Source: Curtobacterium sp. MCBD17_032
GTDB taxonomy: Bacteria; Actinomycetota; Actinomycetes; Actinomycetales; Microbacteriaceae
Direction of reading: 5' to 3'
NCBI RefSeq assembly: GCF_003234855.1
Contig: NZ_QKTO01000003.1
Coordinates: forward strand, 248,001-312,000
DNA: 64,000 nucleotides
Of this stretch, positions 24,013 through 32,722 are shown in pieces (position 1 is the stretch's first letter; each line of letters opens with the position of its first letter). A program made the position numbers and the translations under genes. Below the pieces are notes generated by a model. It was not told the origin of the DNA and did not search any database. It saw nothing but the letters and a program-made list of their open reading frames with translations.

Positions 24013-25101
24013 TCAGCGCGCGCCGGCCGGGGAGGACCCGGCAGGACGCGCCTCGAACGGGTAGCGCAGCCCGATCGCTGCACGCCAGCGGTCGAGGGTC
24101 CGCGCCGTCGCCAGGGTCTCGTCCGTCGTCATCTGCGGAGCGTCGACGCGGCCGGCGCGGAGGGCGTCGACGGTGGCCGCGGCTTCGAGCCCGTAGGGCG
24201 CTGCGTCCGGGAAGGACCGCTCCTCGGGCGCCGCGTCGACGGTCTGGACGACGATGACCGGTTCCCCGCCGATGGTCCACGGGTCCCGGAGCGTGATGGT
24301 GCCCCGGCTCCCGTGCACGACGACGGCGTTCGGGTCCTCGACGCGGATGCCGGTGCGGAGGCTCGCGGTGATCCCCGATGCGTAGGTCGCGCTCGCCACC
24401 GTCCACTCGTCGACGCCGGTCGGTCCGATCGTCCCCGTGGCGGTGAGCTCCACCGGCTCGGCGACGGCGGTCCCGGTGGCGGCCTGCACGATCGCCGCGG
24501 TCATCGTCACCGGGTAGCACCCGACGTCGAGGATGCCGCCGCCGGCGGTGTCGACGTCGAACAGGCGCCCGGAGCGCTCCTCGACCCGGAATGCGAACGC
24601 GGCGTCGACGTGCGTGACCGTGCCGACCACGCCGTCCCGGACGAGGTCGAGCAGCGCCGCCGTCTGCGGGTGGAAGCGGTACATGAAGGCCTCGACGAGC
24701 GGCAGCCCCGCCCGACGCGCGGCGTCGACGAGCGTCGCGGTCGTGTCGTGGTCCGGCGTGAGCGGCTTCTCGCACAGCACGGCCTTGCCGGCCCGTAGCG
24801 CTGCGAGGACGAGGTCGGCGTGCCCGGTGTGCACGGTCGCGATGTACACGGCGTCGACACGGGGGTCGGCGAGGACCTCGTCGTAGGTGCCGGCGGTCAC
24901 GTCCGCGAAGCCGTGCCCCCCGGCCTCGGCGGCGAACGCCCGGGCACGCTCGACGGAGGAACTCCCTGCGGCGACGAGCACACCGTCGCTCGCGGACAAC
25001 TGGGCCAGGAAGCGTCGGGCGATGTCGCCCGGACCGAGGACGGCCCATCCGGGGCTCGCGGGCGGGGTGGTGCTCGGGGTGGTCGCGGTCTGCGCTGACA
25101 T
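24013..25101 (-). CDS. Gfo/Idh/MocA family oxidoreductase
   Basis: The 362-residue enzyme is an NAD(P)-dependent dehydrogenase of the sugar/inositol family. An N-terminal Rossmann domain (GWAVLGPGDIARRFLAQL) leads to the family motif AVLCEKPLTPDHD (EKP with the catalytic lysine) and a C-terminal alpha/beta domain with GGGILDVGCYPVTM. The substrate is unknown. AGGAG four bases before the ATG at 25101 is a good ribosome site; that site lies inside a 50-bp tandem duplication (25102-25206), so a second copy of the site lies further upstream without a start codon. Confidence 0.92.
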   Translation of the reverse strand: MSAQTATTPSTTPPASPGWAVLGPGDIARRFLAQLSASDGVLVAAGSSSVERARAFAAEAGGHGFADVTAGTYDEVLADPRVDAVYIATVHTGHADLVLAALRAGKAVLCEKPLTPDHDTTATLVDAARRAGLPLVEAFMYRFHPQTAALLDLVRDGVVGTVTHVDAAFAFRVEERSGRLFDVDTAGGGILDVGCYPVTMTAAIVQAATGTAVAEPVELTATGTIGPTGVDEWTVASATYASGITASLRTGIRVEDPNAVVVHGSRGTITLRDPWTIGGEPVIVVQTVDAAPEERSFPDAAPYGLEAAATVDALRAGRVDAPQMTTDETLATARTLDRWRAAIGLRYPFEARPAGSSPAGAR

Positions 25102-25206
25102 GCGGCTCCTGTTCGTCGGTGACCTCGACGGTCTCGGTGAGGCTAGCCCGCGCGGCTCCTGTTCGTCGGTGACCTCGACGGTCTCGGTGAGGCTAGCCCG
25201 CGCGGC
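25102..25206. repeat. exact 50-bp tandem duplication in the divergent control region
   Basis: Positions 25102-25151 are repeated exactly at 25152-25201, followed by five more matching bases. Each copy contains an AGGAG ribosome site and a TAGCCT box in minus orientation. Exact identity implies a recent event or an assembly artefact. Confidence 0.95.
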
Positions 25207-25263
25207 ACCGGCACGGCCACGACACCTCGCCGTCACCGGACGCCGTGGAGGGCCGGGGGTCCC

Positions 25264-25269
25264 TAGACT
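25264..25269 (+). promoter_or_regulatory. -10 box of the tetR gene
   Basis: TAGACT six bases before the ATG at 25276, consistent with a leaderless transcript. Confidence 0.6.
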
Positions 25270-25275
25270 CAGCGC

Positions 25276-25824
25276 ATGGCCAGTGCTCGCGACCGCGTCC
25301 TCGACAGCTTCGTCGCCATCGTGTGCGAGGAGGGCGAACGTCCCGCGACGCTCGACGCCGTCGCCGCACGCGCGGGTGTCTCGAAGGGCGGACTCCTGTA
25401 CCACTTCGGGTCGAAGGCCGCGCTGGTCGAGGGGTTGTGCGAGCGACTCGCGGACCTCTCCGCACTCGACGTCGAGCGCATGCGCGCGGCCGAGGACGGA
25501 CCGGCCCGGTACTTCGTGGAGAACTGCCAGTTCGTCGGCAGCGAGCTCGACCTCGCGCTGTTGGCCGCGTCCCGCCTCCAGCAGGCCGGGTACGAGGAAG
25601 CCGGTCGGACCCTCGACGAGACCGAGAACGCGTGGCTCGCCACCCTCGTCGACGCCCTCGGCGACGTGCCCACCGCGCAGGCCGTCAAACTGCTCGGTGA
25701 CGGGCTCTACCACGCGGCGTCACTCGGGGCTGCGAGCGAGGTCCGACCGGACCGCGGCACCGTCGACATGGCCGCCCTGCTCGAGGTCGTCGACCGCCTG
25801 ATCGCGACGAAACCGTCCCGGTGA
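25276..25824 (+). CDS. TetR family transcriptional regulator
   Basis: The 182-residue product has a standard TetR HTH: ARDRVLDSFVAIVCEEGERP, then TLDAVAARAGVSKGGLLYHF and GSKAALVEGLCERLADL. The C-terminal ligand domain (residues 75-182) resembles the TetR_C group seen in regulators of small drug exporters. It is divergent from the oxidoreductase gene across a duplicated segment and about 1.5 kb from the DHA2 exporter, so it could control either; no experiment or obvious matched operator settles this. Confidence 0.92.
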   Translation: MASARDRVLDSFVAIVCEEGERPATLDAVAARAGVSKGGLLYHFGSKAALVEGLCERLADLSALDVERMRAAEDGPARYFVENCQFVGSELDLALLAASRLQQAGYEEAGRTLDETENAWLATLVDALGDVPTAQAVKLLGDGLYHAASLGAASEVRPDRGTVDMAALLEVVDRLIATKPSR

Positions 25825-25890
25825 ACGGTCGCGCCCGGTCCTGGGGATAGACTGAGGACGATCCACCCGCTGATTCCCGGAGGTACCACC

Positions 25891-26061
25891 GTGGGCCGCG
25901 TCCTCGCCGCTGTTTTCTCGATCCTGCTGCTGCTGGTGTCGATGTACCTGTTCGGGTTCGCGTTCCAGGTCGACTCCGGCCAAGGCTTCGTGTTCGTCGC
26001 CGGTGTGCTCCTGATGAGCCTCTCGTTCTTCCTGCCGATCCACGTCTTCGGCAAGCGGTAG
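25891..26061 (+). CDS. small two-helix membrane protein, unknown function
   Basis: A 56-codon gene starting GTG at 25891 with GGAGG seven bases upstream. The product has two hydrophobic helices, VLAAVFSILLLLVSMYLFGF and FVFVAGVLLMSLSFFLPIHV, separated by a short polar loop (QVDSGQG) and ending FGKR. I recognise no family. The good ribosome site, the lack of stops and the terminator directly after it argue that it is real. It stands alone between the tetR gene and the riboflavin operon. Confidence 0.75.
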   Translation: MGRVLAAVFSILLLLVSMYLFGFAFQVDSGQGFVFVAGVLLMSLSFFLPIHVFGKR

Positions 26062-26068
26062 TCACCTC

Positions 26069-26121
26069 CCGCACGCAGGACGGCCCCGCACCTGACCGGT
26101 GCGGGGCCGTTCTGCGTGCGG
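26069..26121. terminator. long hairpin between the small membrane gene and ribH
   Basis: 24-base arms (26069-26092 and 26098-26121) with a single G-T mismatch and a five-base loop, starting seven bases after the stop of the small gene. It can serve both convergent transcripts. Confidence 0.88.
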
Positions 26122-26142
26122 TGCCTCGTCCGCAGGGTGGGT

Positions 26143-26622
26143 CTAGGCCCGGGCGCGCAGGCTGCGCAGGGTGACCGCCGTGGTGACGGCGGCGTGCGCG
26201 GCCTCGGCACCCTTGTCCTCCTTCGACCCGGGCAGCCCGGCGCGGTCGATGCCCTGCTGCTCGTCGTCGAGGGTGAGCACGCCGAAGCCGACGGGCTTGC
26301 CGGTGTCGATCGCGACCCGGGTCAAGCCGCTCGTCGCCGCGTCGGACACGTACTCAAAGTGCGGGGTCCCGCCCCGGATGATGACCCCGAGGGCGACCAC
26401 GGCGTCGAAGCCCGACTCGAGGGCGACCTTCGCGACGACCGGGAGCTCGAAGCTGCCCGGGACCGGTACGACCTCTGCCGAGGCGCCGAGGCGCTCGATC
26501 TCGCGCTCCGCTCCGGCGAGCAGCCCGCCCGCGATCACGTCGTGCCACTGCCCGGCGACGATCGCGACCCGGATGCCGCTGCCGTCGACGTGCTCGCGCT
26601 CCGCCGCTCCTGCTCCGCTCAT
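26143..26622 (-). CDS. ribH: 6,7-dimethyl-8-ribityllumazine synthase
   Basis: RibH condenses the ribityl-pyrimidine with the four-carbon phosphate made by RibB to give lumazine, the penultimate step to riboflavin. The 159 residues show [53 protein letters not shown] (with the catalytic His) and [18 protein letters not shown]. Its ATG overlaps the ribB stop (ATGA, 26619-26622), so it is the third gene of the riboswitch-led operon. Confidence 0.96.
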   Translation of the reverse strand: MSGAGAAEREHVDGSGIRVAIVAGQWHDVIAGGLLAGAEREIERLGASAEVVPVPGSFELPVVAKVALESGFDAVVALGVIIRGGTPHFEYVSDAATSGLTRVAIDTGKPVGFGVLTLDDEQQGIDRAGLPGSKEDKGAEAAHAAVTTAVTLRSLRARA

Positions 26623-27305
26623 GCGTGGTTCCCTTCGGTGTGGGCGGCGTCGGCCGTCCGGTCGGCCGCGTCCAGCCAAGCTGCCAACGCGGCGATGGTG
26701 ATGACGGGCACGCCCTCGCGTGCCCCGAGGGCGACGAGCTGCGGGAGGCGCATCATGTCCCCGCGCTCGTCGACGATCTCGCAGATCGCCGCGGCCGGCC
26801 GCAGCCCCGCGGCCGTGACGAGGTCGATCGCGGCCTCGGTGTGTCCTGCGCGCTCCCGGACCCCGCCCGGTCGGGCACGGAGCGGGACGATGTGCCCGGG
26901 GCGGTGCAGGTCCTCCCGCACGGAGCCCGGGTCGGCGAGCACCCGGAGCGTCCGGGCCCGGTCGTGTGCGCTGATGCCCGTGGTGACCCCGACGGCAGCG
27001 TCCACGGTCACTGTGTAGGCCGTGCCGCGGACGTCCTCGTTGTGCTCGACCATCGGCGGCAGGTCGAGGGCGTCGGCGATCACGGCACTGACCGGGGCGC
27101 AGATGAAGCCGGACGAGTGCGCCACCGTCCAGGCGATCCACTCCGGGGACGCGAGCTCTGCAGCGAGGACGACGTCCCCCTCGTTCTCGCGGCGCTCGTC
27201 GTCGGCGACGATGACCGGCCGTCCGGTGGCGATCGCGGCGAGGGCGTCCTCGACGGTGGACAGCCCGGTGGTGTCAGTCGTGGTGGGGGCGGTCTCGGCG
27301 GCCAT
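26619..27305 (-). CDS. ribB: 3,4-dihydroxy-2-butanone 4-phosphate synthase (stand-alone RibB)
   Basis: The 228-residue enzyme turns ribulose 5-phosphate into the four-carbon unit for lumazine. The RibB signature is clear: [20 protein letters not shown] near residue 30 and later [11 protein letters not shown] and [19 protein letters not shown]. Actinobacteria usually carry a bifunctional RibBA fused to GTP cyclohydrolase II; here the protein stops after RibB, and no RibA domain is found in this operon. The ATG at 27305 shares one base with the ribE stop. Confidence 0.94.
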   Translation of the reverse strand: MAAETAPTTTDTTGLSTVEDALAAIATGRPVIVADDERRENEGDVVLAAELASPEWIAWTVAHSSGFICAPVSAVIADALDLPPMVEHNEDVRGTAYTVTVDAAVGVTTGISAHDRARTLRVLADPGSVREDLHRPGHIVPLRARPGGVRERAGHTEAAIDLVTAAGLRPAAAICEIVDERGDMMRLPQLVALGAREGVPVITIAALAAWLDAADRTADAAHTEGNHA

Positions 27306-27964
27306 CACCGGGCCTCCGTCGCGGAGCCGACCGCGGTCGGGGTACCGGCAGCCGCGTCGAGGCGCAGCATGCGGCGGACGTGTCGCGCCAGGACGTCGGT
27401 CTCGACGTTGACCCGGTCGCCGGGCGTCCGTGCGCCGAGGGTCGTCGCGGCGAGCGTCTCGGGGATGAGACTGACCTCGAACCAGGCGGCGTCGGGCGCG
27501 ACCGACTCCGGGGACACCGCACTGACGGTGAGCGAGACACCGTCGATCGCGATCGAGCCCTTGTCGACCACGAGCGGGCTCAGCTCCGGCGTCAGGGCGA
27601 ACCGCACCCGTCGCCATCCGTCGCCGTCGTCGGTCGCGAGCACCGTCGCCGTGCCGTCGATGTGCCCCTGCACGATGTGCCCGCCGAGCCGGTCCCCCAC
27701 CGAAGCAGCTCGCTCCAGGTTGACGCGGTCGCCGGCTCGGAGCGACCCGTGCGCGCTCATGTCGAGCGTCTGTCTCATGACGAACGCCGTGAAGGTCTCC
27801 GGGGTCTGCTCGACCACGGTCAGGCAGACGCCCGAGACCGAGATCGAGTCGCCGTGCCGTGCGTCGGAGACGACGAGCGGACCGCGGACGGTCAGGGCGA
27901 CGGAGTCGCCGCGCTCGTCGACGGCGGTGACGGTGCCGAGTTCCTCGATGATGCCGGTGAACAC
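27305..27964 (-). CDS. ribE: riboflavin synthase alpha chain
   Basis: Riboflavin synthase dismutates two lumazines to riboflavin. The 219-residue protein shows the expected internal duplication: [12 protein letters not shown] with [20 protein letters not shown] in the first half, and [13 protein letters not shown] with [17 protein letters not shown] in the second. The start is GTG at 27964, with GAGAGG six bases upstream. It is the first gene of the operon behind the FMN riboswitch, which probably controls access to this ribosome site. Confidence 0.95.
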   Translation of the reverse strand: MFTGIIEELGTVTAVDERGDSVALTVRGPLVVSDARHGDSISVSGVCLTVVEQTPETFTAFVMRQTLDMSAHGSLRAGDRVNLERAASVGDRLGGHIVQGHIDGTATVLATDDGDGWRRVRFALTPELSPLVVDKGSIAIDGVSLTVSAVSPESVAPDAAWFEVSLIPETLAATTLGARTPGDRVNVETDVLARHVRRMLRLDAAAGTPTAVGSATEAR

Positions 27965-28049
27965 TGGTGTCCTCTCAACGGGACTCCGGGTGCGCGCGAC
28001 GGTCGGCAGCGGACGGGAGGCAGGGTCACGGGACGACCGTCACCTTCCG

Positions 28050-28190
28050 TCAGCGCTTCCTCCCATCCGGACTTTCACCGTCGGTCCTGGGATCGCACCA
28101 GGTCAACCCCGAACCGGGCGGACCCGCTTCGGCGCTCGTGGACTGTCACCACCGGTTCGGACTTGCACCGACCCCGGAGCGCTTGCGTGC
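28050..28190 (-). promoter_or_regulatory. FMN riboswitch (RFN element)
   Basis: On the minus strand the conserved RFN blocks are seen in order: CGGGGTCGGTGCAAGTCCGA, ACCGGTGGTGACAGTCCACG, and near the 3' end GGACCGACGGTGAAAGTCCG followed by GATGGGAGGAAGCGC, which closes the P1 stem with AAGCGCTCC at the 5' end. It binds FMN and shuts off riboflavin synthesis. The roughly 85 bases between it and the ribE GTG can form a hairpin, so control is by termination or by hiding the ribosome site; I cannot tell which. Confidence 0.93.
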
Positions 28191-28195
28191 CTCCG

Positions 28196-28201
28196 ACGAT
28201 A
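28196..28201 (-). promoter_or_regulatory. -10 box of the riboflavin operon
   Basis: TATCGT on the minus strand, about seven bases before the first bases of the FMN riboswitch, matching the expected start of the leader RNA. Confidence 0.55.
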
Positions 28202-28412
28202 CCCCAGGCCCCCGATCGTCGCGTCCGACGCTGCACCGGACGTCACACGGCGTCGCGCGGCGGTGGCCAGCCCGGACACGGGTCGGCGACGGGACGAGTC
28301 GGTGGCGCCGGTCCGGCGGGCCGAGGAGCGCTGGTGAGCGGCGCGTCCGGGCAGGCGGGCGCGGAGCGCCGGTCTCCCGGCACTCCGCACCGCGTCCCTT
28401 CCGGACCGCCCG

Positions 28413-30530
28413 TCAGTGGCGGCGCCGCAGGGTCAGCGTCCCCAGACCGGCGAGCAGCAGCAGGACCGCCGCCAGTGCCGGGAGCGCCGGGCTGCCCGCA
28501 CCCGTGTACGCGAGGGTGCCGGCGGTGCCCACCGTCGCCGGTGCACCGGTCGCTGCGCGTGCTGCCGGGGCGGAGGACGCGAGGGTCGCGGTCGACCGGG
28601 CCACGTCCGCCGTCACGACCGGGATCGTGCCGGCATCGACGAGCGGGGTGGTGCCAGCACTCGGGATCACGCCGACGATCGGGACCGTGCCGGTGCCCGG
28701 GGTGCTGCCGGTGCCACCGGGCGTGGTGCCGTTGTCCGGCGTCGAGCCCGGGTCGGTGTCCGGCGTCGAGCCCGGGTCGGTGCCGGGGTCCGTGCCGGGC
28801 GTGGTGCCGGGGTCCGTGCCGGGGTCGGTGCCGGGCGTGGTGCCCGGCGTGGTGCCGGTGGCCGGGGTCGTGGTGCCGTCACCGATGATGCCGATGCCGT
28901 TGTCGCCGACCGTGACCGGGACGTTCACCACCGGGACGATCTGCGTCCCCGAACCGATGCCGCCCCCACCCGAGGTCGTGCCACCGGCCACGGGAGCGGT
29001 GCCGGTCCCGGTCGCCGGGGTCGTGCCCGCCGTCGAACCACCGGTGCTCGTGCCGTCACCGACGACACCGATCCCGTTGCCACCGACCGTCACCGGAACC
29101 CTCACCACCGGGACGATCTGCGTCCCAGACCCGATCCCGTCCTCACCCGAGGTCGTGCCGCCCGCTGTCGGAGCGGTGCCGGTCCCCGTCGCCGGGGTCG
29201 TGCCCGCCGTGGCGCCACCGGTGCTCGTGCCGTCACCGACGACACCGATCCCGTTGCCACCGACCGTCACCGGGATCGACACCACCGGCGACACCTGCGT
29301 GCCGGAACCGATGCCGTCCTCACCCGAGGTCGTCCCACCCGCTGTCGGAGCGGTGCCGGTCCCCGTCGCCGGGGTCGCGCCCACCGTCGAGCCACCGGTG
29401 CTCGTGCCGTCACCGACGACACCGATCCCGTTGCCACCGACCGTCACCGGGACGTTCACCACCGGGACCATCTGCGTCCCCGAACCGATGCCGTCCTCAC
29501 CCGAGGTCGTCCCACCGGCCACGGGAGCGGTGCCGGTCCCGGTCGCCGGGGTCGTACCCGCCGTCGAGCCACCGGTGCTCGTGCCATCACCGACGACACC
29601 GATCCCGTTGCCCGTCACCGTGATCGGGACCGAGACGGTGCCGAGCAACTGCGTGCCGGAGATGAGTCCGTCCGACCCGGAGGTCGAACCGCTCGTCGAC
29701 CCACCCGTCGGTGCGACCGGCGACGCGGCGTGTCCGGTCGCCGTTCCGTCCCCGAGGACGCCGATCCCGTTGCCCGAGACCGTGATGGGGACCGTGACGT
29801 CCGGCAGGACCTGGGTGCCCGAGAGCACACCGTCCGACCCGGACGTCGTCCCGCTCGACCCGCTCGACCCGCTCGTCCCGCTCGACCCGCTCGTCTGGGC
29901 ACCGGCCGGAGCAGCCGGAGCCGGGGACGACCCGGGCGTGGTCGCGACGGCGTCGCCGAGGACGCCGGCGGCGTTGCCGGTCGCGGTGACCGGAGCGTCG
30001 ACCGTTCCCGCGACCTGGGTGCCGGAGAGCAGCCCGTCCTCGCCGGACGTCGCCGGCGCAGGGGCCGGAGGCGCCGGAGCAGGCGCAGGAACCGGAGCCG
30101 CAGGCGCAGGCGCAGGAGCAGGAGCAGGCGCAGCCGGAGCCGCAGGGGCCGGTGCGGCCACCGCGTCACCGACGACACCGACGGCGTTGCCGGTCACCGC
30201 GACGGGAGCGCTGACGTCGGGCACGACCTGCGTGCCGGAGGCAAGACCGTCGGTCCCGCTGGTGGTGGGAGCAGGTGCCGCCGGTGCCGCCGGTGCAGGC
30301 GGTGCCGGGGCCGGGGCCGGGGTGGCCGCGGTCGCGACCGCGTCACCGACGATGCCGAAGGCGTTGCGGGTGACGGAAACGGGCGCGTCGACGGTCGGCG
30401 CGACCTGGGTTCCGGAGGCGGTGCCGTCCTCGCCGGTGGTCGTCGCCGCGTTCGCCGCGACGGCTCCGCCGAAGGTCAGCCCGCCCACGCAGAGGGCGAA
30501 CCACAGCCCCCGGGAGACGTTCTTGTTCAT
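28413..30530 (-). CDS. secreted protein with nine chaplin-like repeats and LAYTG sorting signal
   Basis: The 705-residue protein has a signal peptide (MNKNVSRGLWFALCVGGLTF, cleavage after AANA near residue 28), then nine repeats of about 32 residues, starting near 33, 92, 162, 231, 286, 343, 402, 461 and 520. A typical repeat reads SGTQVVPDVSAPVAVTGNAV and ends GVVGDA. This matches the strand pattern of Streptomyces chaplin domains, without their cysteines. The last four units have an exact 59-residue period. A Thr/Pro/Asp-rich stretch (553-610) could span the wall; LAYTG (673-677), a hydrophobic helix and RRRH form a sorting signal of the LAXTG type used by class E sortases. Role inferred: wall-anchored, possibly amyloid-forming surface protein. 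Confidence 0.88.
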   Translation of the reverse strand: MNKNVSRGLWFALCVGGLTFGGAVAANAATTTGEDGTASGTQVAPTVDAPVSVTRNAFGIVGDAVATAATPAPAPAPPAPAAPAAPAPTTSGTDGLASGTQVVPDVSAPVAVTGNAVGVVGDAVAAPAPAAPAAPAPAPAPAPAAPVPAPAPAPPAPAPATSGEDGLLSGTQVAGTVDAPVTATGNAAGVLGDAVATTPGSSPAPAAPAGAQTSGSSGTSGSSGSSGTTSGSDGVLSGTQVLPDVTVPITVSGNGIGVLGDGTATGHAASPVAPTGGSTSGSTSGSDGLISGTQLLGTVSVPITVTGNGIGVVGDGTSTGGSTAGTTPATGTGTAPVAGGTTSGEDGIGSGTQMVPVVNVPVTVGGNGIGVVGDGTSTGGSTVGATPATGTGTAPTAGGTTSGEDGIGSGTQVSPVVSIPVTVGGNGIGVVGDGTSTGGATAGTTPATGTGTAPTAGGTTSGEDGIGSGTQIVPVVRVPVTVGGNGIGVVGDGTSTGGSTAGTTPATGTGTAPVAGGTTSGGGGIGSGTQIVPVVNVPVTVGDNGIGIIGDGTTTPATGTTPGTTPGTDPGTDPGTTPGTDPGTDPGSTPDTDPGSTPDNGTTPGGTGSTPGTGTVPIVGVIPSAGTTPLVDAGTIPVVTADVARSTATLASSAPAARAATGAPATVGTAGTLAYTGAGSPALPALAAVLLLLAGLGTLTLRRRH

Positions 30531-30619
30531 GGTCGTTCACTCCTGATCGAGATGGATGGTCGACCGCACACAGAGGCGGTCGGAGGCGCGTCCTGCCGTG
30601 ACGGGCAGGTGCGCCGATC

Positions 30620-32107
30620 TCAATCGGGAGCGACGTCGTGGTCACCGACGAGCGAAGCCGGGACGGCATCGTCGGTGACCGGACCGCGGAGGCCCGCGGC
30701 GAGGGGGGAGGTCTGCACCTCGGCACCGACGGTACCGAGGACGTTCGCGCCGGCGGAGCCACCCGCGGCCGAGCCGCCGACGGTGCCTCCGGTCGCGCTG
30801 TCGAACGGCAGCCGGATGGGGGCGCCGCCGTCCGGGAGGACGAGGGCCACGCCGCCGAGCGTGGCCACCGCGGGGACCGGGCTGAGCACGTCGGTCGTGA
30901 CCGGCTCGGCGGTCGTCCGGGACGCGACGTCCGCCGTGGTCGTCGCGCGGCGGTCTGCGCCAGCGGAGGTCGTCGGTGCGTCGTCCGTCGTCAGGCGTGC
31001 GTCCGCCCCGAGGCCCCGACCGTCCTCGGGGAGGACGACGACCTCGCGGTCGACCGGCAGCACCGGGGTCCCGGGGAGCTGCGGCCCGACGACCGGGACC
31101 TCGGGCAGCGCGGAGCCGGAGCCGGGGAGCACCGGGCCGACGGGGAGGTCGACGACGGGGAGCGGGCCTCCCGGCAGGACGCCACCGACGGACGGCAGCC
31201 CGCCGATGACCCCGGGCACCTCGGCGACCGCGTCCGGCACGTCGGCGACGACGTCGCCGACCGTGCCGAGGGTCCCGTCGACCACGTCGGTCAGCGGATC
31301 CGTGAGGCCACCGACGGTGTCGTCACCGAGCAGCGCACCGACGACCGGGAGGCTCCCGACCACCCGGTCGACGGTGGCCACGATCGAGGCCACCGGACCG
31401 CCGGCAGTGATCGCCTGCGCGGTCCCGGTGACGGGGACCAGGCCCCCGGAGACGGCGTCGGTGACCGGCCGGGAGGCGTCAGCCGCGCCCGACACGATGC
31501 CGTCGATGAGCGGCGTGTCCGGGCGGGTCAAGGGCTCCGCGGGAGCGCTGGTCGAGGGGCCGACGTATGCGGGCCGGGGGTCGCTCGCCGCGGGATCGGA
31601 GGGCGTCGGAGCCGTCGGTGCCGGGCCCGCGGGTGCCGGGGCGGCGGGCGCCGAGCCGGCGGAGGCCGCCGGGGCCGAGGCGACCGGTGCCGGTGCGACA
31701 GGCGCAGGTGCGACGGGGGCAGGCGCCGGTGCGACCGGGGCAGGTGCGACGGGGGCAGGTGCCGGGGCGACAGGGGCAGGTGCCGGGGCGACCGGCCGCA
31801 GAGCAGGCGCAGCGGGGGCAGGCACAGCACTGCGGACCGGCGCCACGGCACGGTCCACCACGTCGCCGACGCCGCTCGTGACCCGCTGGGCAGCGCCTCC
31901 GACACCGGAGACGACGCCGCCGACCAGCCCGTCGGACCGCGGTGCGACCGCCGTCGACGACCCGGCCCCGAGCAGGGGACCACCGGCTGCCGCCGCAGGG
32001 CGTGCGCCGAGCAGGACCGAGAGCAGCACGACTGCTGCGCCGGTCCCGCAGGCGATGAGCGCCCACCGGAGGACCGCGCGCCAGGGTGCACGCATCGTCG
32101 CGTCCAT
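30620..32107 (-). CDS. secreted Pro/Ala-rich protein, unknown function
   Basis: The 495-residue product starts at an ATG with a strong ribosome site (AGGAGGTGAG) and has a signal sequence (LRWALIACGTGAAVVLLSVL, cleavage near ARPAAA, residue 42). Residues about 95-150 are tandem PAPVA units; the middle is rich in short Val/Gly/Leu stretches ending in D or G (VVGSLPVVGALLGDDTVGG), and the end is low-complexity without a membrane anchor or sorting signal. No family recognised. It precedes the chaplin-like gene by 89 bases on the same strand, so the two are probably one surface operon. Confidence 0.8.
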   Translation of the reverse strand: MDATMRAPWRAVLRWALIACGTGAAVVLLSVLLGARPAAAAGGPLLGAGSSTAVAPRSDGLVGGVVSGVGGAAQRVTSGVGDVVDRAVAPVRSAVPAPAAPALRPVAPAPAPVAPAPAPVAPAPVAPAPAPVAPAPVAPAPVASAPAASAGSAPAAPAPAGPAPTAPTPSDPAASDPRPAYVGPSTSAPAEPLTRPDTPLIDGIVSGAADASRPVTDAVSGGLVPVTGTAQAITAGGPVASIVATVDRVVGSLPVVGALLGDDTVGGLTDPLTDVVDGTLGTVGDVVADVPDAVAEVPGVIGGLPSVGGVLPGGPLPVVDLPVGPVLPGSGSALPEVPVVGPQLPGTPVLPVDREVVVLPEDGRGLGADARLTTDDAPTTSAGADRRATTTADVASRTTAEPVTTDVLSPVPAVATLGGVALVLPDGGAPIRLPFDSATGGTVGGSAAGGSAGANVLGTVGAEVQTSPLAAGLRGPVTDDAVPASLVGDHDVAPD

Positions 32108-32211
32108 GCGCTCACCTCCTGATCTCGGCTGCGCACGTAGAGTGGTTGACCGGCACGGTACGCCAGGACCGCTGCCGTGCTCCTCATTCACAAAGAACAG
32201 TCAGGAACGGC

Positions 32212-32643
32212 GTGACCTCGACCTTCAGTGCCCCCACTCGCAACCTCGACGTCGTCACCCTGCACGAGATCCTCCGCCTGCGGCAGGACGTGTTCGTGGT
32301 CGAGCAGGAGTGCGCCTACCCGGACATCGACGGCCGCGACCTGGAGCCGGGCACGCTGCAGTTCTGGGCCGGGACCGGGTCCGTCGACGCGACGCTGCGA
32401 CTCCTCCGCGAGCCCGACGGCACCGAGCGCATCGGCCGGGTCGCGACCGCCGCGCACGCCCGCGGCAAGGGTCTCGGCGCTGCGCTCATGACGGCCGCGA
32501 TCGCCGAGAGCCGGTCACCGCGCATCGCGATCAACGCGCAGGCACACCTCGGCGAGTGGTACGGACAGTTCGGCTTCGTCCGCTCCGGGGAGGACTTCCT
32601 CGAGGACGCGATCCCGCACACCCCGATGGTCCGCACGCGCTGA
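32212..32643 (+). CDS. GNAT family acetyltransferase, ElaA-like
   Basis: The 143-residue protein has the ElaA pattern: LRLRQDVFVVEQECAYPDID and GRDLEPGTLQF near the N-terminus, then acetyl-CoA motif A (RIGRVATAAHARGKGLGAAL) and AQAHLGEWYGQFGFVRSGED at the end. ElaA proteins are N-acetyltransferases of unknown substrate. Start GTG 32212 is chosen from AGGAA five bases upstream and because the family starts about here. It is divergent from the surface-protein genes. Confidence 0.9.
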   Translation: MTSTFSAPTRNLDVVTLHEILRLRQDVFVVEQECAYPDIDGRDLEPGTLQFWAGTGSVDATLRLLREPDGTERIGRVATAAHARGKGLGAALMTAAIAESRSPRIAINAQAHLGEWYGQFGFVRSGEDFLEDAIPHTPMVRTR

Positions 32644-32722
32644 GCCGACGGCTGCGGCGCCGACTGGGGCTGCGGGCTGCGGCCCGGCCTGCCATCGGCT
32701 GCCGCTGTGGCTGTGGCTGTGG

